From contig NZ_JAGGOY010000017.1 in NCBI RefSeq assembly GCF_018614095.1, positions 1 to 64,000 on the forward strand: 64,000 nucleotides of DNA, in the 5' to 3' direction. This DNA is from Streptomyces sp. ISL-87. GTDB lineage: Bacteria; Actinomycetota; Actinomycetes; Streptomycetales; Streptomycetaceae. Below the pieces are notes generated by a model. It did not search any database and was not told where the DNA came from. It saw only the letters and a list, made by a program, of their open reading frames with translations. Each line of letters opens with the position of its first letter. The stretch's first letter is position 1. A program made the position numbers and the translations under genes. This document shows positions 1 through 9,341 of this stretch, piece after piece.

Positions 1-74
1 CCCCTGCCCCCGCCCCCGCCCGCCCGCGCCCGCGCCCCCGACCCCACCGCAAATAGCCCTTCCGGCGGCGTGTC

Positions 75-1310
75 GTGCGCCCACTCGGCGCACCCTCCGC
101 GCGCCCGCCCCGCGCCTCGCCGAGCATCGGCCGCATGACCGCATTCACCGCGCTGCTCCCGGCCGCCGCCCTGCTGGCGGCGGCCACCGCCCTGCCGCCG
201 CCGCATACCGCCCACGCCGGCCCCGCCGCCGCAACCCCCACCGCCCCCTACGTCGTGGTCCTCAAGGACACCGCGACCCGAGCCCCGGCCGCCCGCGCCC
301 TGGCCGCCGAGGCGGCGGAGTCGGGGGACAAGGTCGGCGCCGTCTACGACACCGCGCTGAGCGGGTTCGCCGTCCGTACGACCGCGGCCCGCGCCGCCGC
401 CCTCGCCGTCGACCCCCGGGTGGCCTCCGTGGAGCCGGACGCCGAGTTCCACACGAGCGACGCGCAGAACCCCGCGCCCTGGCCACTGGACCGGATCGAC
501 CAGCGTGAGCTCCCGCTCGACGGTTCCTACACGTACGCCGCGAAGGCGCGGGGTGTCACCGCCTACATCGTGGACACCGGGATCAACACCCGCCACCAGG
601 AGTTCGGGGGCCGCGCCCGGGCCGGCCACAACGCGGTGTTCTTCGAGAGCTCCGCGGACTGCAACGGCCACGGCACGCATGTCGCGGGGACCGTCGGCGG
701 TGCTACGTACGGGGTGGCGAAGGGGGTCTCCCTCGTCGCGGTGAAGGTGGCCGACTGCCGCGGTTCCGCGAGCCTGTCGGACATCCTGAGCGGCCTGGAC
801 TGGCTGGTGAAGGACGCCGCCAAGGCCCCCGGGACGCCCGCCGTCGCGAACATGAGCCTGGGCGGCACCCGTAGCTTCGCCCTGGACGCGGCGGTGATGC
901 GGGCGGTCGCCTCCGGGATCACCGTCACCGTGGCGGCCGGCAACGAGGGCGCGGACGCCTGCACCGGATCCCCGGCCCGCGTCCGCCAGGCCCTCACGGT
1001 CGCCGCGACCGACGCCCGGGACCGGCGGCCGGCGTTCTCCAACTACGGCTCCTGCGTGGACCTCTCCGCGCCAGGTGTGGCCGTCACCTCTGCCTGGAAG
1101 GGCTCCGCCACCGCCCTCGCCCGGGCCACGGGCACCTCCATGGCGGCCCCGCACGTGGCAGGCGTAGCCGCGCTGATCCTGGCGGACGGCATCGCGAAGA
1201 CCCCGGCCCAGGTCGCCGCGGCACTGGTGCGCGGCGCCGTCTCGGACCACATCAGCGGCCTCCCGGCCGGCACCCCGAACCTGCTCCTGCACACCCCCAC
1301 GGACAAGTAG
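75..1310 (+). CDS. Secreted S8 (subtilisin) serine protease with I9 propeptide
   Basis: Extracellular endopeptidase of the subtilisin/proteinase K type. Residues about 21-50 form an Ala/Leu-rich signal peptide. Residues about 58-125 look like an inhibitor I9 prodomain (start APYVVVLKD, end ASVEPDAEF). The catalytic domain follows, with Asp167 in VDTGIN, His199 in HGTHVAGT, oxyanion Asn290 in AAGNEG and Ser355 in GTSMAAPH. At 411 residues it is a plain single-domain enzyme without a C-terminal binding module. The GTG at 75 gives a basic N-region; the ATG at 135 is an alternative start and neither has a clear ribosome site. Bases 1-74 upstream are an almost pure C/G run. It stands alone, ahead of the WxL-like pair. 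Confidence 0.93.
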   Translation: MRPLGAPSARPPRASPSIGRMTAFTALLPAAALLAAATALPPPHTAHAGPAAATPTAPYVVVLKDTATRAPAARALAAEAAESGDKVGAVYDTALSGFAVRTTAARAAALAVDPRVASVEPDAEFHTSDAQNPAPWPLDRIDQRELPLDGSYTYAAKARGVTAYIVDTGINTRHQEFGGRARAGHNAVFFESSADCNGHGTHVAGTVGGATYGVAKGVSLVAVKVADCRGSASLSDILSGLDWLVKDAAKAPGTPAVANMSLGGTRSFALDAAVMRAVASGITVTVAAGNEGADACTGSPARVRQALTVAATDARDRRPAFSNYGSCVDLSAPGVAVTSAWKGSATALARATGTSMAAPHVAGVAALILADGIAKTPAQVAAALVRGAVSDHISGLPAGTPNLLLHTPTDK

Positions 1311-1347
1311 ACCTTCAGCCCCCTCGCACACCAACCAGTCGGTACCC

Positions 1348-1380
1348 GATGTCCCATCAGACCCGTTCTGATGGGACATC
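1348..1380. promoter_or_regulatory. Perfect 14-bp inverted repeat upstream of the WxL-like gene
   Basis: Arms GATGTCCCATCAGA (1348-1361) and TCTGATGGGACATC (1367-1380) are exact reverse complements around the 5-base loop CCCGT. The arms are clearly less GC-rich than the surroundings, which fits a protein-binding operator better than an ordinary streptomycete terminator. It lies 38 bp after the protease stop and about 140 bp before the WxL-like start, so it could end the protease transcript, control the next gene, or both. Confidence 0.5.
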
Positions 1381-1519
1381 AATTTGTGTGTCCTTCGGGC
1401 GAAAGCAATCCATTGACTTCTCATCACCGCGACGCGTCAATGTCGGCCACCGCACCGGCTCGGCCTCCCCCACACAGCGGGTGGGGGGAGGGTTCGTCTG
1501 ACGAAGGAGTCGCGACCCA

Positions 1520-2812
1520 GTGAGTACAACGTTCCGACGAAGAGTTCTGGCCGGGGCGGGCGCCCTTTCCCTGGCACTGACGGGTGGCGTGGTGGGCCTC
1601 TCAGGCACCGCGCAGGCGGCGACCAAGACCACCGCTGTGTTCGAGAACTGCGACGCACCGGCGCCGCAGGCAGACGGTTCGGGCAACCAGAACTACACGA
1701 TCACCCTGCCCGACACGGCCAAGGCCGGCGATGTCGTCCCGATCACGATCGACCCGGGCGCGAGCCCGCTGGTCCCCGGCTTCTCCGTCACCACGGTGAA
1801 CACCACCAAGATCACCCTCAAGGTCGGTACGACCACCCAGGTGGTCACCAGTCCGCCCGAGACCGTCAGCGTCGTGGCCGGAACCCCGCTCGACCCCAAG
1901 GCGTTCTCCGGGACCGTCAAGATCCCCGACGGCACCGAGGGGACCACGGTCGATGTCAAGCTCGACCTCGCGGTGACCGACGCCGACCTCAGCGGCTCGG
2001 TCTTCACCACGACCTGCACCCCGGCACCCCGGCCGAGCGCCTCACTCGGCTCGGTCGCCGTCGAGGCGCTGCCCAAGGACCCGGTCACCACCAAGCTGAC
2101 GCCCAACAGCGGCAAGGCCGGCACCGCCGTCGTCGCCACCGGCGCCAACTTCCCGGCGGGCCCGGTCACCTGCTCCGCCCTGCTCGCGGGCACGGCGACC
2201 GGTGACACAGGCACCGGCTCGGCGGACGCGACCGGCGCCGCCACCTGCGACATCACGGTCACCAAGAAGGCCGACGCCATCAAGATCGACGGCTCGGTCA
2301 CCCCGTACAAGTCCTTCGTGTTCCTGGAGGACCAGGCGGGCGTGAAGAACCCGGTCAACATCGAGGTGCTCCCCGGCCCGCTGGCGCTCGGCCCGAAGGA
2401 CGGCCAGCCGGCCGTCGCCTTCCCGCCGGTCACCATCAACGGCAAGGCCCAGTCGGTAGTCGGCGTCTTCAACGCCGCGACCGTCCAGGACTTCCGCGGC
2501 GGCTCGCTCGGCTGGGACGTGACGGCGACCCGTACTCCGTTCCTGAACGAGACCACCGGCCACTCGATGGCCAAGGCGCAGATCGGCATCCAGCCGTCCT
2601 GCACCGTGACCAACCCGGACAGCCCGAGCACCTGCACCGCGGGCACGCCCGGCGCGATCACGGACACCCCGATGAAGGTGGCCTCGCAGGCCGCCGGCGG
2701 GGACGAGCTGACCGGTGGTGAGTTCGCCGTCGGCGGCGCCGGGATGATCCAGCTCCCGCCGTTCATGTTCGCCGACAGCTACCAGTCGGTCGTGACCTTC
2801 TCGATCGCGTGA
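1520..2812 (+). CDS. Secreted WxL-like cell-surface protein
   Basis: A 430-residue exported protein. Residues 1-34 are a Sec signal peptide (basic MSTTFRRRV, hydrophobic core, cut after AQA). The mature part is Thr/Val/Gly-rich and beta-like. It includes an IPT/bacterial Ig-like stretch with TPNSGKAGTAVVATG near residue 195, and a C-terminal part with GGSLGWDVTATRTPF near residue 325. That part resembles the LGWxVT signature of the WxL domain, which in Gram-positive bacteria binds peptidoglycan non-covalently. The GTG start has a good Shine-Dalgarno GAAGGAGT 9-10 bases upstream. The downstream neighbour is a DUF916-like anchor, the usual genetic partner of WxL proteins in Firmicutes. The WxL assignment rests on this motif and the partner; I could not run a profile search. 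Confidence 0.72.
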   Translation: MSTTFRRRVLAGAGALSLALTGGVVGLSGTAQAATKTTAVFENCDAPAPQADGSGNQNYTITLPDTAKAGDVVPITIDPGASPLVPGFSVTTVNTTKITLKVGTTTQVVTSPPETVSVVAGTPLDPKAFSGTVKIPDGTEGTTVDVKLDLAVTDADLSGSVFTTTCTPAPRPSASLGSVAVEALPKDPVTTKLTPNSGKAGTAVVATGANFPAGPVTCSALLAGTATGDTGTGSADATGAATCDITVTKKADAIKIDGSVTPYKSFVFLEDQAGVKNPVNIEVLPGPLALGPKDGQPAVAFPPVTINGKAQSVVGVFNAATVQDFRGGSLGWDVTATRTPFLNETTGHSMAKAQIGIQPSCTVTNPDSPSTCTAGTPGAITDTPMKVASQAAGGDELTGGEFAVGGAGMIQLPPFMFADSYQSVVTFSIA

Positions 2813-2828
2813 CCTAGCTCCACCCCGG

Positions 2829-2858
2829 GGTGGTGCGGCGCTCCGGCGCCGCACCACC
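2829..2858 (+). terminator. Perfect 13-bp hairpin with TCCG tetraloop between WxL-like and DUF916-like genes
   Basis: GGTGGTGCGGCGC (2829-2841) pairs perfectly with GCGCCGCACCACC (2846-2858) around TCCG. It lies 16 bp after the WxL-like stop and 33 bp before the next start. There is no U-tract. It probably acts as a leaky terminator or RNA-stabilising element that makes more WxL-like protein than anchor. Confidence 0.75.
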
Positions 2859-2891
2859 TCTTCCCCTGTCCGCCTCGACTGGAGACCTGCC

Positions 2892-4022
2892 ATGCGCATC
2901 CGCCGCCCTCTGCACGGCCCGCTCCACGGTCCTCTGCCCGGTCCTCCCGGCCCTCTGCCCGGTCCGCTCCACGGCCTGGTCGGCCTGGGCGGCGTGGTCG
3001 GCCTCCTCGCCCTCCTCGGCCTGTCCCTCGGACTCCTGCTGGCGGCCTCCGCTCCCGCCGCGGCCGCGGACAACGGCACCTGGGGGGTGTTCCCGACACC
3101 CCCGGCCGGTGCGGCGATCACGGACCGCGGGTACTTCTTCCACCAGGGCCCGGCCGGGACCACCGTCAGCGACAGCGCGACGATCCTGAACTCCTCCGAC
3201 AAGGAGCTGACGTTCCAGATCTTCGCCACGGACGCCGTGAACACCCCGGCGGGCGGCGCCTTCGCGCTGCTGCCGGTCGACGCCGAGCGCAAGGACGTCG
3301 GCGCGTGGATCGCGCTGCCGCCGGAGACCGCTACGACGGTCACCGTGCCGCCCAAGGGCCGCAAGGACATCCCCTTCACCGTGCAGGTCCCGCAGGACGC
3401 GACCCCGGGCGACCACGTCGGCGGGATCGTCGCGCTCAACACCCAGCTGGAGGGCGTCCAGGGGGACGGCAAGGTCAAGGTCGGAGTGAAGCGCCAGGTG
3501 GGCGCCCGGCTGTACTTCCGCGTGCCGGGGCCGGTGACCCCCGGGCTGAGCGTGGAGGACGTGAAGGTCAGCCGGGCCGCTCCCCTGCTGCCCTGGCTGA
3601 AGGACGCCCGCGCCACCGTTTCGTACACGCTGGTCAACCGGGGCAATGTGGTCGTGGAGCCCAAGGTGACGGTGACCGCCGAGGGCCTGCTCGGCCGGAG
3701 CGTACTGAACCGCCCGGCCCGCGAACTGAAACTGGTGCTCCTCCCCGGCCAGCGGATCGAACTGACCGAGCCATGGGCGGACGCACCGCAGCTGGACTGG
3801 GTCACCGTACGGATCTCAGCCGGGGCGGAGGCCTACCCGGATCTGTCCTCCGACTCCGAGGCCGACTTCGCAGCCGTACCGTGGCCCGCCACAGGCGCAC
3901 TCGTGCTCCTGACCGGCACAGGCATCGCCTTCCGAACTCTGCGCCGCCGCCGCACGGACGACGACGAACAACGCGAACCCGACCCGACCTTGGCCCGGCC
4001 AGCAGGAACCCCCGGCCGGTGA
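2892..4022 (+). CDS. DUF916-like WxL partner protein with C-terminal membrane anchor
   Basis: A 376-residue surface protein. Residues 1-27 are an odd Pro/Gly/Leu/His leader made by a short tandem DNA repeat (about 2917-2980). Then come a hydrophobic signal segment (about 28-58) ending APAAAA, an Ig-like domain that starts WGVFPTPPAG (typical of the DUF916/WxL peptidoglycan-binding domain), and a second beta domain near residues 220-330. A C-terminal transmembrane helix WPATGALVLLTGTGIAF is followed by an Arg-rich cytoplasmic tail. In Firmicutes, DUF916-DUF3324 proteins sit beside WxL proteins and help bind them to the wall, so this pair is probably the actinobacterial equivalent. A GGAGA ribosome site precedes ATG 2892. 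Confidence 0.75.
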   Translation: MRIRRPLHGPLHGPLPGPPGPLPGPLHGLVGLGGVVGLLALLGLSLGLLLAASAPAAAADNGTWGVFPTPPAGAAITDRGYFFHQGPAGTTVSDSATILNSSDKELTFQIFATDAVNTPAGGAFALLPVDAERKDVGAWIALPPETATTVTVPPKGRKDIPFTVQVPQDATPGDHVGGIVALNTQLEGVQGDGKVKVGVKRQVGARLYFRVPGPVTPGLSVEDVKVSRAAPLLPWLKDARATVSYTLVNRGNVVVEPKVTVTAEGLLGRSVLNRPARELKLVLLPGQRIELTEPWADAPQLDWVTVRISAGAEAYPDLSSDSEADFAAVPWPATGALVLLTGTGIAFRTLRRRRTDDDEQREPDPTLARPAGTPGR

Positions 4023-4036
4023 GGGTTGGCCGGGGG
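4009..4036. terminator. Bidirectional hairpin between convergent genes
   Basis: CCCCCGGCC (4009-4017) and GGCCGGGGG (4028-4036) are exact complements. The stop codon of the DUF916-like gene (4020-4022) is in the loop, and the minus-strand iolA gene ends 40 bp further on. A 14-bp direct repeat (GGGGGCTGCGGTCA) follows. It is a likely shared terminator. Confidence 0.6.
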
Positions 4037-4075
4037 CTGCGGTCAGGGGGCTGCGGTCAGGGGTGGTTGTCGGGG

Positions 4076-5575
<1,500 letters not shown>

Positions 5576-5587
5576 TGCCTTGCTCCT

Positions 5588-7462
5588 TCACAGATGGCGA
5601 CGTCGCTGCGCGGCTTGCCGGTCGTACTCTTCGCGGGCCGAAGCCGCCGCCGCACGGGTCGCGGTCTCGGCCACGGGAACATCCCACCACGCCTGTGCCG
5701 GGGGTGGGCCCGACACAGTGTCGGGTGTTCGGGTCTGTGCGTAGACACATGTGGGACGGTCCGCCGCCCGCGCCTCGGCGAGGGCTTTCCGCAGGTCACC
5801 GATGGTGCGGGTGCGGATCACGGCCATCCCGAGGGAGGCCGCGTTGGCCGCGAGGTCCAGGGGCAGGGGCTCCCCGCTGTACGAACCGTCCGCCGCCCGG
5901 AAGCGGTACGCGGTCCCGAAGCCCTCGCCGCCCACCGCTCCCGAGAGGCCTCCGATCGACGCGTACCCGTGGTTGTCGAGGATCACCACCTTGATCGGGA
6001 CGCCCTCCTGCACCGCGGTGACGATCTCGGTCGGATTCATCAGGTACGTCCCGTCGCCGACCAGCGCCCAGACCGGGCGGCCGGGCGCGGCGAGGGCGGT
6101 GCCGATGGCGGCCGGGATCTCGTAGCCCATGCAGGAGTACCCGTACTCCACGTGGTACTGGTCGGCGGACCGGGCCCGCCAGAGCTTGTGCAGGTCGCCG
6201 GGCAGGGAGCCGGCGGCGTTGATCAGGATGTCGCGTTCATCGACGATCCCGTCGAGCAGCCCGAGCACCTGGGCCTGGGTGGGGGCCGCGTCCTCGTCGG
6301 CGTCCGGCACCGCGTAGGCCTGGTCGACCCGCAGCTCCCAGCGCTTCTTCCTTTCTTTGTACGTCGACTCGTACGCGGGATCCACCCGGTACCCGGTGAC
6401 CGCTTGCCGCAGCTCGGCCACGGTTTCGCGGGCGTCACCGACGAGCGGCCGGGCGGTGAGCTTGTGGGCGTCGTACGGGTCGAGGTTGATCCCGATGAAC
6501 CGCACGCCCGGGTGCTGGAACAAAGTCGCCGAGGCGGTGGTGAAATCGGTCAGCCGGGTCCCGGCGGCGATCACCAGATCGGCCCCGCGGGCCAGCTCGG
6601 CGGCGGTCGCCGTGCCCGTGTGCCCGATCCCGCCCACCTCGGCGGGGTGGTCGTAGGGGAGCACGCCCTTGCCCGCCTGGGTGGTGGCCACCGGAATGCC
6701 GGTGGCCTCGGCGAACTCCGCCAGGGCGCTCTGGGCTTCGCTGTGCCGGATCCCGCCCCCGGCGATGATCAGGGGGCGCGCGCAGGCCCGTACCGCCTCG
6801 GCGGCCTGGGCGAGCTCCGTACGGTCGGGGCGCGGCCGCCGCACCCCCCACACCCGCTCGCGGAAGAACTCCTCGGGCCAGTCGTACGCCTCGACCTGCA
6901 CATCCTGCGGCAGCGCGAGGGTGACGGCGCCGGTCTGCACCGGGTCGGTGAGCACGCGCACGGCCTGGAGGGCGGCCGGGATCAGGGCCTCGGGGCGGGT
7001 GATCCGGTCGAAGTGGCGGGAGACGGGCCGCAGGGCGTCGTTGACGGAGATGTCCCCGGCGTAGGGCACTTCGAGCTGTTGCAGCACCGGATCGGCGGGC
7101 CGCGTCGCGAAGGCGTCCCCGGGCAGGAGCAGCACGGGCAGCCGGTTGACGGTGGCGAGGGCTGCCCCGGTGACCAGATTCGTCGCCCCGGGCCCGATGG
7201 AGGTGGTGACGGCGTGCGCGGACAGCCGCCCGCGCTGGCGGGCGTACCCGACGGCGGCGTGCACCATGGCCTGCTCGTTGCGCCCTTGCAGGAAGGGCAT
7301 GTCCTCCTGGCCGGTCTCCAGGAGCGCCTGCCCGATGCCGGCCACGTTCCCGTGTCCGAAGATTCCCCAGGTGGCGGCGATCAGCCGGTGCCGGCGGCCG
7401 TCGCGCTCGGTGTACTGGCGCGCCAGGAACCGTACGAGGGCCTGCGCGACGGTGAGCCTCAT
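5588..7462 (-). CDS. iolD: 3D-(3,5/4)-trihydroxycyclohexane-1,2-dione hydrolase
   Basis: ThDP-dependent ring-opening hydrolase of the inositol pathway; it produces 5-deoxy-glucuronate. The 624-residue product has the three-domain ThDP-enzyme layout. The N-terminal PYR domain has GRNEQAMVHAAVGYARQ, whose Glu activates the cofactor. A middle domain follows, then a C-terminal PP domain with GDGTYLMNPTEIVTA through ILDNHGYASIG as the metal/ThDP motif. The start MRLTVAQALVRFLA is chosen because its ATG overlaps the iolB stop in an ATGA, which implies translational coupling. An upstream in-frame extension lies inside iolB and is not needed. Confidence 0.95.
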   Translation of the reverse strand: MRLTVAQALVRFLARQYTERDGRRHRLIAATWGIFGHGNVAGIGQALLETGQEDMPFLQGRNEQAMVHAAVGYARQRGRLSAHAVTTSIGPGATNLVTGAALATVNRLPVLLLPGDAFATRPADPVLQQLEVPYAGDISVNDALRPVSRHFDRITRPEALIPAALQAVRVLTDPVQTGAVTLALPQDVQVEAYDWPEEFFRERVWGVRRPRPDRTELAQAAEAVRACARPLIIAGGGIRHSEAQSALAEFAEATGIPVATTQAGKGVLPYDHPAEVGGIGHTGTATAAELARGADLVIAAGTRLTDFTTASATLFQHPGVRFIGINLDPYDAHKLTARPLVGDARETVAELRQAVTGYRVDPAYESTYKERKKRWELRVDQAYAVPDADEDAAPTQAQVLGLLDGIVDERDILINAAGSLPGDLHKLWRARSADQYHVEYGYSCMGYEIPAAIGTALAAPGRPVWALVGDGTYLMNPTEIVTAVQEGVPIKVVILDNHGYASIGGLSGAVGGEGFGTAYRFRAADGSYSGEPLPLDLAANAASLGMAVIRTRTIGDLRKALAEARAADRPTCVYAQTRTPDTVSGPPPAQAWWDVPVAETATRAAAASAREEYDRQAAQRRRHL

Positions 7463-8322
7463 CGGGTCTCCTCCTCCGCTCGATCTCGGTAGAAGGGCAG
7501 CCGGGGGTCGATGTCCTGGCCGGCCCAAGTGCCCCGGATCCAGCCGTGGTCGGGGTGATCGCGGATCAGCCACTCCCGGGTCTCCCCGGGGCCGGCCATC
7601 ACATTGAGGTAGTACATGGCGTGCCCGGGCGCCGCGATCGAGGGCCCGTGCCAGCCGTCCGGGATCAGCACCGCGTCTCCGGTCCTCACCTCGGTGAGGA
7701 TGTCGGTCTTCCCCGCGGGGGAGGGGGTGACACGCTGATATCCGAGACCGGGGGTACCGTCGTGCGGCTCGATCTCGAAGTAGTAGATCTCCTCCAGGCG
7801 GGATTCGTGTCCCGGGTGGTGCTCGTCGTGCTTGTGGGGCGGGTACGAGGACCAGTTTCCGCCGGGGGTGAGCACCTCGACGGCGATGAGCCGGTCGCAG
7901 GCGAAGGTGTCGGCGGCGGCGAAGTTGTTGACCTGCCGGGAACACTGACCGGCCCCGCGCAGCTCCACGGGGACGTCTTCGGCCGCCCCGTACCGGGCGG
8001 GCAGGACGTGCTCGCAGCGGGCCCCGACGAGCGCGAATCGTCCCCCTGCGGCGGAGCCGATCTCCGCGTTGCCGCCCCGGGGGAGATACGCGAAGTCGGT
8101 CAGGGCCGTGAACACGCTCTCGCGGCCGCGCAGTTCGAACACGGCGTCCGGGGCCCCCGCGGGGCGGGGGGACGGCTCCGCGCAGCGGACCACGCACCCC
8201 CCGGCCAGCGGGAGGACGATCCACTCACGGTCCCCGCACGGGTGAGCGTACGTATCCCCCGCCCCCAGCGTCAGGATCCGCAGCGCCGTGTGGTCCATCT
8301 CGTGCGACCCGGTCACCGTCAC
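7459..8322 (-). CDS. iolB: 5-deoxy-glucuronate isomerase
   Basis: Cupin-type isomerase that converts 5-deoxy-glucuronate to 5-dehydro-2-deoxygluconate in inositol catabolism. The 287-residue protein has the duplicated cupin fold. Metal-ligand residues are visible in SSYPPHKHDEHHPGHESRLE (His/Glu cluster) and in the later LIPDGWHGPS. The start is the GTG at 8322: it overlaps the iolC stop in a GTGA, and GGAGG lies about 10 bases upstream. The ATG at 8298 is an in-frame alternative. The order iolC-iolB-iolD-iolA with 4-base overlaps indicates one tightly coupled operon. Confidence 0.94.
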   Translation of the reverse strand: MTVTGSHEMDHTALRILTLGAGDTYAHPCGDREWIVLPLAGGCVVRCAEPSPRPAGAPDAVFELRGRESVFTALTDFAYLPRGGNAEIGSAAGGRFALVGARCEHVLPARYGAAEDVPVELRGAGQCSRQVNNFAAADTFACDRLIAVEVLTPGGNWSSYPPHKHDEHHPGHESRLEEIYYFEIEPHDGTPGLGYQRVTPSPAGKTDILTEVRTGDAVLIPDGWHGPSIAAPGHAMYYLNVMAGPGETREWLIRDHPDHGWIRGTWAGQDIDPRLPFYRDRAEEETR

Positions 8323-9272
8323 GACCCCAGCACCTCCTCCACTTCCTTCGCGTACGGCATCGCCGAGGAGCACGCCAGCCGCGAAGCCACGATCGCCCCC
8401 GCCGCGTTGGCGTACCGCAGTACCCGCCCGAGTTCCCACCCCTCCAGCAGCCCATGGCACAGGGCCCCGCCGAACGCGTCCCCCGCCCCCAGCCCGTTCA
8501 CCACCTCGACGGGAACCGGCGGAACCTCCAGCACCAGCCCGTCCCGGTGCACGGCCAGCACGCCCTCCGGCCCGCGCTTGACCACCGCCAGTTCCACCCC
8601 GGCCGCCAGCAGGGCCATCGCCGCGGCGTGCGGCTCCGCCTCCCCCGTCGCGATCGCGCATTCCGCCAGGTTGCCCACCGCCACCGTCGCCAGGCCCAGG
8701 GCCCGCTCGTACCAAGGCCGGGGCTCCTCCCCCGACCACAGCATCGGCCGCCAGTCCAGGTCGAAGACCGTGATCCCGGACTTCGCCCGGGCCTCCAGCG
8801 CGCCCAGGGTCGCCGTACGACTCGGCTCCTGGCTCAGCCCGGTCCCCGTCATCCAGAACACCCGCGCGGACCGCACCGCCTCCAGGTCCACCTCCCCCGG
8901 TTCGATCTCCAGGTCGGGCGCCTTCGGCGAGCGGTAGAAGTACAGCGGGAAATGGTCCGGCGGGAACACCTCGCAGAAGGTGACCGGCGTCGGGTAGGCA
9001 GCCACCTCCGCCACCCACCGGTCGTCCACCCCGAACCCGCGCAGCTCCGCCCGGAGATACGCCCCGAAGGGGTCCGCGCCGGTCCGGGTGATCACCGCCA
9101 CCCGCCGCCCCAGCCGCGCCGCCGCGACCGCGACGTTCGTCGGGGAGCCGCCCAGGAACTTGCCGAAGGTGTCCGCCTCCGCGAGCGGTACACCGATTCT
9201 CAGCGGGTAGAGATCCACCCCGATCCGCCCCATCGTGATCAGGTCGAACCCCAGCCCGTCCGCAGTGGTCAC
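8319..9272 (-). CDS. iolC: 5-dehydro-2-deoxygluconokinase (PfkB family)
   Basis: ATP-dependent sugar kinase that phosphorylates 5-dehydro-2-deoxygluconate (DKG). About 317 residues. The N-terminal substrate signature DLITMGRIGVDLYP and GGSPTNVAVAAARLG are typical of IolC. The C-terminal PfkB signature VNGLGAGDAFGGALC carries the catalytic Asp in GAGDAFGG. I place the start at GTG 9272 (VTTADGLGFDL), which sits 7 bases after a strong GGGAGGA; GTG 9287 is further upstream. It is the first gene of the operon, and the divergent promoter region is only 69 bp long. The DKG-phosphate aldolase gene (iolJ) is not in this window. Confidence 0.93.
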   Translation of the reverse strand: MTTADGLGFDLITMGRIGVDLYPLRIGVPLAEADTFGKFLGGSPTNVAVAAARLGRRVAVITRTGADPFGAYLRAELRGFGVDDRWVAEVAAYPTPVTFCEVFPPDHFPLYFYRSPKAPDLEIEPGEVDLEAVRSARVFWMTGTGLSQEPSRTATLGALEARAKSGITVFDLDWRPMLWSGEEPRPWYERALGLATVAVGNLAECAIATGEAEPHAAAMALLAAGVELAVVKRGPEGVLAVHRDGLVLEVPPVPVEVVNGLGAGDAFGGALCHGLLEGWELGRVLRYANAAGAIVASRLACSSAMPYAKEVEEVLGS

Positions 9273-9341
9273 AGGCACTCCTCCCACGTCTCCCAGTCGT
9301 CCTTACAGCCCATTCGAGCCTCGCCCCCTAAGGTGGCCGCC
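9273..9341. promoter_or_regulatory. Divergent iol promoter region
   Basis: The 69-bp gap between iolC (minus) and the isomerase/epimerase-iolG unit (plus) must hold both promoters and any operator. It contains the iolC ribosome site and AAGGTGG for the plus gene. No clear palindrome is visible, and no iolR-type regulator gene lies nearby. Confidence 0.5.

Noticed and set aside
1..74. The C-rich run at the left edge as a repeat element
   Set aside because: It is only a cut piece of low-complexity sequence and has no defined unit or ends.
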